Notes: generated from the letters alone by a model not told the origin. Shown: positions 55,927 through 61,572, counted from the stretch's first letter. The stretch: DNA of 64,000 bases from Symbiodinium natans (GCA_905221605.1 CAJNDS010002646.1:848146-912145), one strand, 5' to 3'. Translations and numbers: made by a program.

Positions 55927-58900
55927 TATATATATAAACCCTACACCCTCTATTTATATATATATATATATGTATCCCTCTGAGTAGGCCAAAAAAGCTG
56001 GTTTGACATCCGAACCCTGCGGGCCCGGAGGTTGCAGGGCTTCGGAGGCTTTGAGGTTTTGTGGCTGCTTCGAGGGTTTATGGCTTACGGCCTAGACCTT
56101 CACCCTAATTAAACCCGAAACCCTAAACCCTAAACTCCGGCCGCGGAGCGTGGAGAGGACAAGCTGAAGAGGATGATCGTGGCCTGCGAGGAGTATGCCC
56201 TGGCGAAGCAGAGGCTGGCGCAAGAGGAGAGGAATCGAATGATGAAGAATGCCCCTCCCGCGTCCTTCGAGCACTTCATGCGGACATCTCCGGTGGTATC
56301 AGCCCTCAAATCCGATACCAAGTGTTCTGACCGAATTGTAGACATTGCAGGAGGCATGGCGGCTCGCTCTAGCTTTCGCCACTCATGCGTGCAGGCAAAG
56401 CAGCAGATGAGAAAGTGGTCCCAGAACACTCCTACGAGTGCTGAACGGCTTGGCCCCCGTGGCGGAGTTGGATGAGGCTGCTGCTGTGGGCACGTCAGCT
56501 CTAGTGGACATCGTGGCTGAGAGGCTTCGCCTCTCCCCGGTGCTGCTGCCTGTAGGGAAGGCCTCCTTCCTCTGAAGAGTCCCTTCTGGTCTCGAAGGCC
56601 ATACCCTTTGAGGCATCCCTTCTATCAACTTAGAACAGAGTGAAAATTAAGCCCTGCACCCGAAGCCCAAGCCCCAAATCCTAAAGCCTATATATCTACA
56701 TATATATATATAACCCCAAGCTATAAACCTTACAACCTTATGCCCATAAACCCTCTACCCCTAAACCCTAAACCCTAAACCCTAAACCCTAAACCCTAAA
56801 CAATAAACCCTAAACCCTAAACCCTAAACCCTCCATGGCAGGTACCATGTTGAAGCGACCACGGACGACGTGCTGCAGGGGTTTCTCCAGGCTCGGCCAA
56901 AGTCTCTCCGCGGGTGGCCTTTCAGGTTTAGGGTTTAGGGTTTAGGGTTTAGGGTTTAGGGTTTATGGTTTGGGGTTTAGGGTTTAGGGTTTAGGGACCC
57001 TAAACCCTACACCCTCAACCCTAAACCCTCAACCCTAAACCCTAAACCCTGAAACCCAAACTACAAAACGTAATTCGTGGCTCGAGGGTTGGGTGAGATG
57101 CCCTGAGCAGTCCCACCTACCCCCTCCAATGCCGTAGATCGGCAGGCGGTGCACTTAGTGTCAGATGTCTTTAGGGTTTAGGGTTCAGGGTTAGGGTTAA
57201 GGGTTTGGGGTTCAGGGTTTACGCTTACTATACTCACGTATATCTCAGGCTCTTGTTGTCCGCGAAGCAATGATTTCTACTGCTCCCAAGTTCTACCTAC
57301 CTACCCACCTCAAACCCCCCCTGCCCCCGAGTCTCTAAGCCCTACACCCGAAGGCCCCCAAACCGCTTCAGGCTCAACTCTTGCGATCGCTTGCCGCCGA
57401 GGCCGGATTGCAGGCTTAAGGTTTTAGGTTTTGACGATGCTGCCATCAACCCTGAACCTTAAACCCTAAACCCTAAACCTCACCCGACCTAAAGCTTGGA
57501 ATGCCTGTGCCTTCCCTTGCAGTGGTGCTTGGAATGTCAGGAAACGTACCAAGAGACGACCCGAACTCCTACCGTTAGGGTTTAGGGCTTAGGGCTTAGG
57601 GCTTAGGGCTTAGGGCTTAGGGCTTAGGGCTTAGGGCTTAGGGCTTAGGGCTTAGGGAACCTTCGTCGAACTTCGTCTCGGCCTGTGGGTATCCCGGGTC
57701 TTCGTCCAGCTCCCCGGCCATCTTGCTCGTCGGCCATCCTGATGCTCCCCTTATAAGGGGCATGCCGAAGGGGTATGTTGAACCCTAAACCCTTAACCCT
57801 AAACCCTAAACCCTAAACCCTAAACCCTTAACCCTAAACCCTAAACCCTAAACAGGTTTAAAAGCGTGGGCCGTTCGAAAGAGGGACAAAATCAGCAAGC
57901 AGGGCCAACATTCGGGTTTAGAGAACATCCCTCACCCCAGGTCCTTCAGCCCCTAAACCTCTAAACCCTTCAACCCTTCAAGCCCGAAACCTGCAGTAAA
58001 CCTCCAAACCCTAGAGCCCCAAACCCTAAATCCTAAACCCTAAAACCTAAACCCTAAACCCTAAGCCCTAAAAAACATCAAACAAACCCGAAAGCCCCTC
58101 AGACACGGCAGGCACCAGCTGCCATGGCGAGCCACGGCGCCGGTTTCGCACTTTGAGGGTTTAGGGTTTAGGGTTTAGGGTTTAGTGTTAATGGCTTTGG
58201 TAATTTGCGGCTGTGGGACTTTAGGACTTTAGACCTAACTATCATCAGCCACCATGCTGGCCTGTTTGCCCACACTAGGCATCTGCCATTTCAAATTTCG
58301 TGCCCGACAAAGCTGCCATCTTCGGCGTCTTCATGTTGTCTGGAGTCGCGTCAGCATGCTGTCAGTCCTTGCCGATGCGTGCTTACACGGCCTGTGTTGG
58401 GACATGATGATTTTGGCACGTCAGTCTGATCTCCTGCTGACAATGTCCAACTCCAATCGCTACGAGCCTCATCTGAACCCAAGCGTGCTGCTGCGTTGTG
58501 ACAAGTTGCATGCACATGTTGTCAGCCGTTACCTCGGCATGCTTGCCTCAGAAGGGTCTCGTGTTTTGGAAGGTTGGTCTGAGCTCATGCTGACAACATC
58601 CACCTAGCCCGACAAAGCTGCCATCATAGGCGGCTTCATGTTGTCTGGAGTCGCGTGAGCATGCTGTCAGTCCTTGCCGATGTGTGTTTACACGGCATGT
58701 GTTGGGACATGATGATTTTGGCACGTCAGTCTGATCTCCTGCTGACAATGTCCAACTCCAATCGCTACGAGCCTCATCTGAACCCAAGGGTGTTGCTGCT
58801 GCTAGCTCATGCTGACAACATCCACCTCCAACGGCTGTGAGCCAAACCCGACAAAGCTGCCATCTTTGGCGGCTTCATGTTGTTTGGAGTCGCGTGAGCA

Positions 58901-61433
58901 TGCTGTCAGTCCTTGCCGATGCGTGTTTACACGGCCTGTGTTGGGACATGATGATTTTGGCACGTCAGTCTGATCTCCTGCTGACAATGTCCAACTCCAA
59001 TCGCTACGAGCCTCATCTGAACCCAAGCGTGCTGCTGCGTTGTGACAAGTTGCATGCACATGTTGTCAGCCGTTACCTCGGCATGCTTGCCTCAGAAGGG
59101 TCTCGTGTTTTGGAAGGTTGGTTTGAGCTCATGCTGACAACATCCACCTCCAACGGCTGTGAGCCGTTGCAAACCCGACACAGCTGCCATCTTCGGCGTC
59201 TTCATGTTGTGTGGAGTCACGTGAGCATGCTGTCAGTCCTTGCCGATGCGTGTTTACACGGCCTGTGTTGGGACATGATGATTTTGGCACGTCAGTCTGA
59301 TCTCCTGCTGACAATGTCCAACTCCAATCGCTACGAGCCTCATCTGAACCCAGGGGTGCTGCTGTGCCGCGACAGGTTGCATGCGCATGCGACAAGTTGC
59401 ATGCACATGTTGTCAGCCGTTACCTCGGCATGCTTGCCTCAGAAGGGTCTCGTGTTTTGGAAGGTTGGTCTGAGCTCATGGAGACAACATCCACCTCCAA
59501 CGGCTGTGAGCCGTTGCAAACCCGACAAAGCTGCCATCTTCGGCGTCTTCATGTTGTCTGGAGTCGCGTCAGCATGCTGTCAGTCCTTGCCGATGCGTGT
59601 TTACACGGCCTGTGTTGGGACATGATGATTTTGGCACGTCAGTCTGATCTCCTGCTGACAATGTCCAACTCCAATCGCTACGAGCCTCATCTGAACCCAA
59701 GCGTGCTGCTGCGTTGTGACAAGTTGCATGCACATGTTGTCAGCCGTTACCTCGGCATGCTTGCCTCAGAAGGGTCTCGTGTTTTGGAAGGTGGGTCTGA
59801 GCTCATGGAGACAACATCCACCTCCAACGGCTGTGAGCCGTTGCAAACCCGACACAGCTGCCATCTTCGGCGGCTTCATGTTGTCTGGAGTCACGTGAGC
59901 ATGCTGTCAGTCCTTGCCGATGCGTGTTTACACGGCCTCTGTTGGGACATGATGATTTTGGCACGTCAGTCTGATCTCCTGCTGACAATGTCCAACTCCA
60001 ATCGCTACGAGCCTCATCTGAACCCAGGGGTGCTGCTGTGCCGCGACAGGTTGCATGCGCATGCGACAAGTTGCATGCGCATGTTGTCAGCCGTTACCTC
60101 GGCATGCTTGCCTCAGACGGGTCTCGTGTTTTGGAAGGTTGGTCTGAGCTCATGCTGACAACATCCACCTCCAACGGCTGTGAGCCGTTGCAAACCCGAC
60201 ACAGCTGCCATCTTCGGCGGCTTCATGTTGTCTGGAGTCACGTGAGCATGCTGTCAGTCCTTGCCGATGCGTGTTTACACGGCCTCTGTTGGGACATGAT
60301 GATTTTGGCACGTCCGTCTGATCTCCTGCTGACAATGTCCAACTCCAATCGCTACGAGCCTCATCTGAACCCCAGGGGTGCTGCTGTGCTGCGACAAGTT
60401 GCATGTGCATGTTCTATCACGTTGTCAGCCACTGAATTGGCATGCTATGTTCTTCCTGCGCTAAGATGTGGCCAGCTCTCTAAGACTTGGTAGCCCTTTG
60501 GTAGCCTTTTTTTCCGTTTTTTGGGTTCCAGGTTCCCTCATCAAGCAACCAATGCAAAAAGGGGTGCCCTTATTATAATGTCATTACTGGGCTACCAGTT
60601 ACCAAGTGTTCCACCTCAGTCTGAGCTTCTGACCCCAACCATGTCGCAGTTTTTCAGGAGTTTAAGCACGCGTGCAGAAGCTAAGATTTAGGTTTCAGTT
60701 TGTTGGCCGTCGCACTTCGATGGAGCAGTCGGTTTGGGCTTTAGGGTTTAGAGCTTAGGGCTTAGGGCTTAGGGTTTAGGGTTTAGGGATTAGGGTTAGG
60801 GTGAGCAGCCAACGAGATATCTTCTATCCAAGCACTGATTCGAAGGACGGCTGATTGTCTTGAAGCCCCCAAACTTTAGCACCCACACCCCTACATAGAC
60901 CCAAATCGTGTAATATTGTCAAATGTAGAAGCCAGAATAATTAGAGTCCCTTTTCACACTACACCTTTTCTTCACCAGATACCTAAACCCTAAACCCTAA
61001 CCCCTAAACCCCAAATACCCTTCTGGCTGAGGCAACGAGGCCCTAGTTGAGCTTAACGCCTTGGCCGCAGACCTCTCGAACCATTGCTGGTGCCACGGCC
61101 TACTAGTTCGCTAGGGTCTAGGGTTGAGGGTTTAGGGTTTAGGGTTTAGGGTTCAGGGTTCAGGGTTCAGGGTTTAGGGTTTAGGGTGTAGGGCTTGGCT
61201 CTAGGGCCTTTAGGATGTAGCGCTTACTTGGAGATTGTCGGGATGAGTGCTCTTTTTCTCAAGAGTTCTGGGCCCAGGTTGAAGTAAGGGCCAGAAATCG
61301 TGCCGCAGAATGGGTTTAGGGTTTAGGGTTTAAGGTTTCGGGTTACGGAAAGATGTGGCGCTACCTGATGGCGCAGCCCACAACTTTGTCCAAGAAACGT
61401 GAAACTGGAAGACCCGCTCTTCTGACGGCTTGA
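32227..61433 (+). CDS. RUS family (DUF647, root-UVB-sensitive) protein gene, about 26 exons
   Basis: RUS proteins are membrane-associated; in plants they act in vitamin B6-linked UV-B and auxin responses, and the biochemical role is unsettled. Conserved blocks appear in family order on successive exons: [14 protein letters not shown] (36.8 kb), RVLATQAV (37.7), [11 protein letters not shown] (38.7), [10 protein letters not shown] (40.4), WPQYF (40.9), GNLGDI (42.4), QSTAAQLLG (43.0), [10 protein letters not shown] (45.7), [10 protein letters not shown] (53.9) and TTDDVLQGF (56.8). The first exons encode an Arg/Ala/Ser-rich leader like an organelle-targeting peptide. Phases agree at nearly all junctions; exceptions are 36874/37671 (one base) and 48502/49644. 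Exons total about 1.9 kb in a 29 kb gene. Coordinates include introns. Confidence 0.85.
32288..32370. repeat. TTTAGGG array, about 11 units
   Basis: Begins exactly at the exon 1 donor. Confidence 0.95.
33026..33122. repeat. CCCTAGA variant array, about 13 units
   Basis: A uniform A-to-G variant of the CCCTAAA unit, homogenised over about 95 bp. Confidence 0.95.
33567..33756. repeat. GA-rich purine microsatellite
   Basis: GAGAGAGAG and AGAGAGGAG units of about 9 nt. The open frames on both strands are low-complexity artefacts. Confidence 0.95.
33930..34025 (+). CDS. RUS gene exon 2
   Basis: Acceptor CAACCGCAG. Phase 1; encodes [18 protein letters not shown] and [13 protein letters not shown]. 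Continues the Arg/Ala-rich leader. Donor GTTCAG. Phase 1 out. Confidence 0.65.
34179..34280 (+). CDS. RUS gene exon 3, hydrophobic segment
   Basis: Acceptor TCCCTTAG. Encodes [18 protein letters not shown] and [15 protein letters not shown]. Donor GTTGTGGG runs into TTTAGGG. Phase 1 both sides. Confidence 0.65.
34429..34442 (+). CDS. RUS gene micro-exon 4 (tentative)
   Basis: 14 nt between GTCTTCAG and GTTTAGGG, GVGFK, proposed only because it converts phase 1 to the phase 0 needed by exon 5. A longer exon from 34403 is possible but breaks the phase. Confidence 0.25.
34752..34851 (+). CDS. RUS gene exon 5
   Basis: Acceptor CCGCCCAG. Encodes [18 protein letters not shown] then [15 protein letters not shown]. 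Donor GTTTACGG. Phase 1 out matches exon 6. Confidence 0.6.
34879..34960. repeat. GATCAT/CATCAT microsatellite
   Basis: GATGATCATGATCAT followed by (CAT)n. A His/Asp-rich frame here is a repeat artefact. Confidence 0.9.
35150..35390. other. unique intron stretch with an open frame
   Basis: A 65-codon frame (35191-35388) without splice support or family likeness. Possibly filler between repeats. Confidence 0.3.
35571..35671 (+). CDS. RUS gene exon 6
   Basis: Acceptor GACGCAAG. Phase 1; encodes [20 protein letters not shown] and [13 protein letters not shown]. Donor GTAGTAGGG. Phase 0 out matches exon 7. Confidence 0.65.
35950..36062. mobile_element. MITE-like family A element, complete
   Basis: CTTGGTAGCCCAGTGGTACC and ATGGCTACTGGGCTACTAAG as inverted ends; AAGCAACCAACCCAAAAAAG inside. 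Ends 12 nt before the exon 7 acceptor. Confidence 0.85.
36075..36179 (+). CDS. RUS gene exon 7
   Basis: Acceptor CCCTCCAG. Encodes [18 protein letters not shown], then [17 protein letters not shown]. Donor GTTTAGGG. Phase 0 both sides. The C-terminal WRWD runs into VFMPVDYP of exon 8. Confidence 0.7.
36222..36348. repeat. TTTAGGG array, about 17 units
   Basis: Near-perfect units in the arm after exon 7. Confidence 0.95.
36653..36712. mobile_element. inverted-repeat element family E
   Basis: ATGGGGTTTGCGAAAATGGG at the left; CAATATAGACCCCCAG at the right. Confidence 0.6.
36787..36874 (+). CDS. RUS gene exon 8, YP-x-SV block
   Basis: Acceptor CAGGAAG. Encodes [18 protein letters not shown] then [11 protein letters not shown]. 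Matches the family's opening FLP.GYP.SV...Y..Y block. Donor GTGAGG. Confidence 0.85.
36884..36996. mobile_element. inverted-repeat element family E, complete
   Basis: CGGGGTTTTCGAAATGAGGG at the left pairs with CCCTATTTTCGTAAACCCCC at the right; the related copy at 43558 reads GGGGGTTTACGAAAATAGGG. Confidence 0.75.
37467..37503. repeat. perfect 16 bp inverted repeat
   Basis: GAGCCTTAGTAGCTGG, one base, CCAGCTACTAAGGCTC. Confidence 0.95.
37671..37743 (+). CDS. RUS gene exon 9, VLATQ block
   Basis: Acceptor TCTTCTTCAG. Encodes [18 protein letters not shown] then RTQLFN; VLATQ is the family motif. Donor GTACGT. The 5' junction needs one extra base to match exon 8 (AGATG/CCACATG would read GRCHMS), so it is unusual or misplaced by 1 nt. 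Confidence 0.8.
38330..38445. repeat. TTAGGGC/TCAGGGC array
   Basis: About 12 heptamers alternating GGGCTTA and GGGCTCA. Confidence 0.9.
38739..38815 (+). CDS. RUS gene exon 10, KDG block
   Basis: Acceptor TCCCCAAG. Encodes [20 protein letters not shown] then IATWN, matching the family's AAA.NWVLKDG.G.L block. A GA donor (GAACTC) gives phase 2, matching exon 11; an in-frame TAG follows at 38826. Confidence 0.88.
38833..39010. repeat. TTTAGGG, TTTCGGG and TTGAGGG array
   Basis: Donor-side arm with locally uniform variants. Confidence 0.9.
39090..39227. mobile_element. MITE-like family A element with TTTAGGG insert
   Basis: CTTGGCAACCCAGTTGTACC and GGTTGCTGGGCTACCAAG as ends. Four TTTAGGG units (39157-39187) sit inside, where other copies have AAGCAACCAAC. 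Confidence 0.85.
40138..40235. mobile_element. MITE-like family B element, diverged or nested
   Basis: AGTTACCCTACTTATAGCCC and TATAATTGCCCTCAAGTAAC, then a second right-end-like copy. Confidence 0.55.
40441..40501 (+). CDS. RUS gene exon 11, FD-x-DPKR block
   Basis: Acceptor CTTCCCAAG. Encodes [20 protein letters not shown], matching the family's FD.DPK.WR block. GC donors at 40502 or 40505 keep phase 0; a TGA follows at 40511. Confidence 0.88.
40845..40916 (+). CDS. RUS gene exon 12, WPQYF block
   Basis: Acceptor GCTGAGAG. Encodes [20 protein letters not shown] then LRGF, matching E.LTP.FPQYF in the family. GC donor at 40917 or 40920, phase 0. Confidence 0.85.
41090..41235. repeat. CCCCCTAAA variant array
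   Basis: About 14 nonamer units with an extra two C's, homogenised. Confidence 0.95.
41395..41520. repeat. TAAA and TA microsatellites
   Basis: (ATAA)n then (AT)n and GTACATACATACATG. Confidence 0.9.
42427..42473 (+). CDS. RUS gene exon 13, NLGDI block
   Basis: Acceptor TTTGAAAAG. Encodes [15 protein letters not shown], matching the family's FA..NNLGDV block. GC donor GCACCA; phase 2. Confidence 0.85.
42518..42660. mobile_element. inverted-repeat element with internal TA/CATA microsatellite, family C-like
   Basis: AGGGACCCTTGTCAGGGACC and a GGGTC..TCTAGGG..GGGTCCCTAG right side flank TATATATGTATATC. Compare 45886-46045. Confidence 0.55.
43025..43064 (+). CDS. RUS gene exon 14, QSTAA block
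   Basis: Acceptor CAGGTGTAG. Phase 2; encodes [13 protein letters not shown], matching the family's SQ.TAADLLG block straight after NLGDI. GC donor GCTTGA, just before an in-frame TGA. Confidence 0.85.
43080..43345. repeat. TTTAGGG array grading into GAGGCTTTAGGGTTTG units
   Basis: About 17 telomere-type units followed by five copies of a 15-16 nt derived unit. Confidence 0.9.
43558..43612. mobile_element. inverted-repeat element family E
   Basis: CTGGGGGTTTACGAAAATAG and ACATAGACCCCCAAAT. Confidence 0.6.
43744..43817 (+). CDS. RUS gene exon 15
   Basis: Acceptor AAACCGCAG. Encodes [18 protein letters not shown] then VASAAA. The hydrophobic stretch fits the family's membrane segment before the NY.A block. 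GC donor GCTTAGG; phase 2 joins exon 16. Confidence 0.65.
43826..43888. repeat. TTTAGGG array, about 9 units
   Basis: Donor-side arm after exon 15. Confidence 0.95.
44127..44222. mobile_element. MITE-like family D element
   Basis: GGGATGTTCCCCCTAAG at the left; AAGGACTGTTAGTATAGGGG with GGAACATC at the right. Confidence 0.8.
44883..44995. mobile_element. MITE-like family H element
   Basis: GTAGGCCCTTGTTCCCTG, TTAGGTTCCCTCATAAGC and TTAGGTTACTCTTGGGTCTA. Confidence 0.7.
45295..45372. mobile_element. MITE-like family I element
   Basis: GGGATCATATTTAGGAATAT and TTCAGAGGGTTTCAGCGG. Confidence 0.65.
45600..45691. repeat. CCCTAAA array, 13 units
   Basis: Acceptor-side arm before exon 16. Confidence 0.95.
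45735..45815 (+). CDS. RUS gene exon 16, YKA block
   Basis: Acceptor CCCTTGCAG. Phase 2; encodes [18 protein letters not shown] then GTRMARL, aligning to NYKA...V.L..LN..R in the family. Donor GTTTGGGG. A second frame is open but lacks this match. Confidence 0.72.
45886..46045. mobile_element. inverted-repeat element with TA core, family C-like
   Basis: GGAGGGACCTGGAAGGGACC faces GGTCCCCTAAAGGGTCCCTC with C; TATATATGTATATGTATAT core. Confidence 0.75.
46118..46150. repeat. C homopolymer run
   Basis: About 32 C's. Confidence 0.95.
46255..46520. repeat. ATATATAC microsatellite
   Basis: (CATATATA)n-type repeat over about 260 bp ending in TATGTATGTGTG and a G run. The Tyr/Ile-rich frames on both strands are artefacts. 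Confidence 0.95.
46965..47095. mobile_element. MITE-like family B element, rearranged
   Basis: GGGTATAAGTACCCTGAATA, ACCCTACATATAACTACCC and CATGAACCTCCCAGTAGG. Confidence 0.6.
47115..47202 (+). CDS. RUS gene exon 17
   Basis: Acceptor GCCCAAG. Phase 2; encodes [18 protein letters not shown] then [11 protein letters not shown]. Donor GTTCAAGGGTTTAGGG. Phase 0 out matches exon 18. Confidence 0.65.
47235..47645. other. repeat-free, AT-balanced intron island
   Basis: About 400 bp with no telomere-type unit. A 78-codon frame (47394-47630) has no splice support and no recognised motif. Confidence 0.5.
47960..48125. repeat. CCCCTAAA octamer array, about 17 units
   Basis: Uniform AACCCCTA octamers. 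Confidence 0.95.
48195..48215. repeat. copy of sequence upstream of exon 18
   Basis: AAAAGCTGTGACTTGTGAAC repeats at 48413-48432 (one change), just ahead of exon 18. Confidence 0.85.
48212..48290. mobile_element. MITE-like family I element
   Basis: CCCTTATTGTGCTGAAGAGG and TTTTTCAGAGGGCTTTAAGG. Confidence 0.6.
48440..48502 (+). CDS. RUS gene exon 18
   Basis: Acceptor AACATGGCAG. Encodes [20 protein letters not shown]. Donor GTTCAGGG. Phase 0 both sides. Confidence 0.6.
48640..48800. repeat. T/G homopolymer blocks
   Basis: T15 then about 30 G's at 48643-48673, and a second G block at 48757-48797. The Gly-rich frames are artefacts. Confidence 0.95.
48900..48990. mobile_element. inverted-repeat element family G
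   Basis: TGTAACCCAAGGTTCCCTAA and AGGCTCCCTAAGCCATAAGC, as at 24540. Confidence 0.6.
49264..49372. repeat. TTTAGGG array
   Basis: About 13 units with a TTTTAGGG block. Confidence 0.9.
49644..49696 (+). CDS. RUS gene exon 19 (candidate)
   Basis: Acceptor AACCAAAG (or CCCCCAG at 49652). Phase 2; encodes [17 protein letters not shown], like the family's PT.EEV..RE block. Donor GTTTTTGGG. The incoming phase does not match exon 18, so a small exon is missing or a boundary is wrong. Confidence 0.5.
49726..49814. repeat. TTTAGGG array, 12 units
   Basis: Perfect units ahead of the retrotransposon remnant. Confidence 0.95.
49845..50275 (+). mobile_element. degraded non-LTR retrotransposon 3' coding remnant
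   Basis: Two overlapping frames carry protein-like text: [18 protein letters not shown] then [10 protein letters not shown], and after a frame change [18 protein letters not shown], then [11 protein letters not shown] and [11 protein letters not shown]. The W..WWR.QQ...RHP.RF pattern is typical of the C-terminal end of dinoflagellate LINE reverse-transcriptase proteins, as I recall them. Broken by frameshift; inert. Confidence 0.5.
50622..51352. repeat. very large inverted repeat (arms about 190-240 bp)
   Basis: The left arm 50622-50815 (G-rich, then GTCTTGTTTCCATTTGCCGG, ACGTGCTGCATGACCTGGAC) matches the reverse complement of 51103-51352 almost base for base (GTCCAGGTCATGCAGCACGT, CCGGCAAATGGAAACAAGAC, then C-rich). 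The loop of about 290 bp holds three GCCGCCACGTGGCGGC palindromes. Confidence 0.92.
50888..51078. repeat. three copies of a CACGTG-centred palindrome
   Basis: CGCCGCCACGTGGCGG at 50893, 50922 and 51064 within the loop of the large inverted repeat. Confidence 0.95.
51420..51452. repeat. 17 bp tandem duplication
   Basis: GAAAGCATGGCCGGCCG twice in a row. Confidence 0.9.
51453..51850. other. unique intron sequence
   Basis: Nothing recognised. Open frames are short and unsupported. Confidence 0.4.
52010..52110. mobile_element. MITE-like family F element
   Basis: TACTGTAGACGAACC left side; ATTCTTCCCTATGAAGGGCA core; AGTTCTTAAGCCACTAG right end. Confidence 0.65.
52433..52650. repeat. tandem duplication, about 114 bp unit
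   Basis: CCTTAATTCGTGGTATGTTC begins unit 1 and CCTTAATTCGCGGTATGTTC begins unit 2 at 52547. Unit 2 lacks about 10 nt (AGTCTTGAAG). Confidence 0.92.
52993..53047 (+). CDS. RUS gene exon 20 (candidate)
   Basis: Acceptor TCATACAG and perfect donor GTGAGT. Phase 1; encodes [17 protein letters not shown]. Telomere-like CCCGAAACCCTAAT lies inside the coding frame. Phases fit exons 19 and 21. Confidence 0.45.
53132..53252. mobile_element. MITE-like family B element, complete
   Basis: CTTGGAGGTTCATGGGTAGT and TATAAGCTGGGTTGTAGG at the left; ACTACTCATGACCCTTCAAG at the right. Confidence 0.85.
53308..53374. mobile_element. MITE-like family D element, complete
   Basis: GGGATGTTCCCCTTCTAC and GTATAGAGGGGAACATCCC; AAGAGTCCTTGGCCCTATTA loop. 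Confidence 0.85.
53508..53786. repeat. longest CCCTAAA array, about 39 units
   Basis: Near-perfect heptamers over about 278 bp with one CCCTAA deletion near 53753. Interstitial; followed by ordinary sequence, so not a chromosome end. Confidence 0.97.
53831..53880. repeat. partial copy of the exon 21 acceptor and start
   Basis: CCTTCGATTC...GGGGTCGCTCGGAGGTCAAC mirrors 53924-53973 (CCTTCAG...GGGGTCGCTCCGGAGGTCAA) at about three-quarters identity, with CCCTAAA units between. Confidence 0.85.
53931..54068 (+). CDS. RUS gene exon 21, longest exon
   Basis: Acceptor CCTCCTTCAG. Phase 2; encodes [29 protein letters not shown] and [16 protein letters not shown]. The RYCLGV part resembles the family's F..EKYLLG block. 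Donor GTGTGT; several GTs overlap, the first keeps phase 2 with exon 22. Confidence 0.78.
54075..54260. repeat. TA microsatellite then TTATTG-rich tract
   Basis: (TA)n, then TTGTTATTATTGTTATTG and GATTATGATTATGATTATG. Confidence 0.9.
54860..54947 (+). CDS. extra exon candidate inside the RUS gene
   Basis: Acceptor GCAACCCAG, donor GTTTAGGG, both arms present. Encodes [18 protein letters not shown] then [11 protein letters not shown]. Exon 21 joins exon 22 in phase without it, so it may be alternative, skipped, or a relic. Confidence 0.4.
55143..55394 (+). other. unexplained open frame
   Basis: 83 codons, including [20 protein letters not shown] and [20 protein letters not shown], ending in telomere-type codons (LNPKS). 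It looks less random than most, but has no splice support. Confidence 0.25.
55790..55980. repeat. repeated AACCCTACACCCTCTATTTATATA modules
   Basis: Four copies of AAACCCTACACCCTCTATTT alternating with (TA)n or (TTTA)n of varying length. Confidence 0.92.
56156..56573 (+). pseudogene. long frame-shifted coding block inside a RUS intron
   Basis: A CCCTAAA arm precedes it. The first frame runs from 56156 ([35 protein letters not shown]) to about 56450. The next frame continues with [40 protein letters not shown] and a TGA at 56571. No TTTAGGG arm follows. Either a broken terminal exon or a retrocopy. Family not recognised. Confidence 0.5.
56842..56925 (+). CDS. RUS gene exon 22, DDVL block
   Basis: Acceptor CATGGCAG. 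Phase 2; encodes [18 protein letters not shown] then PKSLRGWPF, matching the family's C-terminal L..GA...D.L.A...A block. Donor GTTTAGGG. Phase 2 in and out. Confidence 0.78.
57523..57573 (+). CDS. RUS gene exon 23
   Basis: Acceptor CCCTTGCAG, donor GTTAGGG. Phase 2 reads [16 protein letters not shown]; phase 0 ([17 protein letters not shown]) is also open. Confidence 0.5.
57575..57657. repeat. TTAGGGC variant array, about 11 units
   Basis: Uniform GGGCTTA heptamers beginning one base after the exon 23 donor. Confidence 0.95.
57856..57915 (+). CDS. RUS gene exon 24
   Basis: Acceptor CTAAACAG. Phase 2; encodes [19 protein letters not shown]. Donor GTTTAGAG. Phase 2 out. Confidence 0.5.
58103..58158 (+). 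CDS. RUS gene exon 25
   Basis: Acceptor GCCCCTCAG, donor GTTTAGGG. Phase 2 reads [18 protein letters not shown]; all three frames are open, so the frame rests on phase only. Confidence 0.4.
58240..60425. repeat. satellite: seven units with a 674 bp higher-order period
   Basis: The anchor AGCTGCCATC (and variants) recurs at 58311, 58616, 58855, 59182, 59529, 59856 and 60203: spacings 305, 239, 327, 347, 327, 347. The last four form an exact 674 bp two-unit period; the 20 nt difference is an extra GCATGCGCATGCGACA-type block. Open frames on both strands are by-products; unit lengths are not all multiples of three. Lies in the RUS intron between exons 25 and 26. Confidence 0.95.
60486..60606. 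mobile_element. MITE-like family A element
   Basis: CTTGGTAGCCCTTTGGTAGC at the left; TCATTACTGGGCTACCAG at the right; AAGCAACCAATGCAAAAAGG inside. Abuts the satellite. Confidence 0.85.
61032..61105 (+). CDS. RUS gene exon 26
   Basis: Acceptor TGGCTGAG. Phase 1; encodes [18 protein letters not shown] then WCHGLL. Donor GTTCGC, then TTTAGGG units. Phase 0 out matches the last exon. Confidence 0.55.
61353..61433 (+). CDS. RUS gene last exon (stop codon)
   Basis: Acceptor ACGGAAAG. Encodes [18 protein letters not shown] then GRPALLTA and a TGA. No TTTAGGG arm follows. Assigned to RUS by phase and position only; it could instead be a separate short gene starting at its ATG. Confidence 0.5.
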   Translation: MWRYLMAQPTTLSKKRETGRPALLTA

Positions 61434-61572
61434 GTGTTTGGGCTTTCAGGCTATCAGGGTTGGGGGGGGGGGGGGTTGGAGTCCCCCCATTGCCCAGCTC
61501 TTGGGCCCGTGCCCTAAACTGTAAGCCGTAAGATATCCTGAAACCTACACCCTAAACCCTAGGCCATAGCCC

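Noticed and set aside
56000-56100. CRISPR array anywhere in the window
   Set aside because: Direct repeats are telomere-type units or microsatellites without unique spacers of constant length, and there are no cas genes.
58254-60493. Long open frames of 150-264 codons as a repeat protein gene
   Set aside because: They follow a satellite whose units (239, 305, 327, 347 nt) are mostly not multiples of three, frames are open on both strands, and no splice signals or motifs support them.
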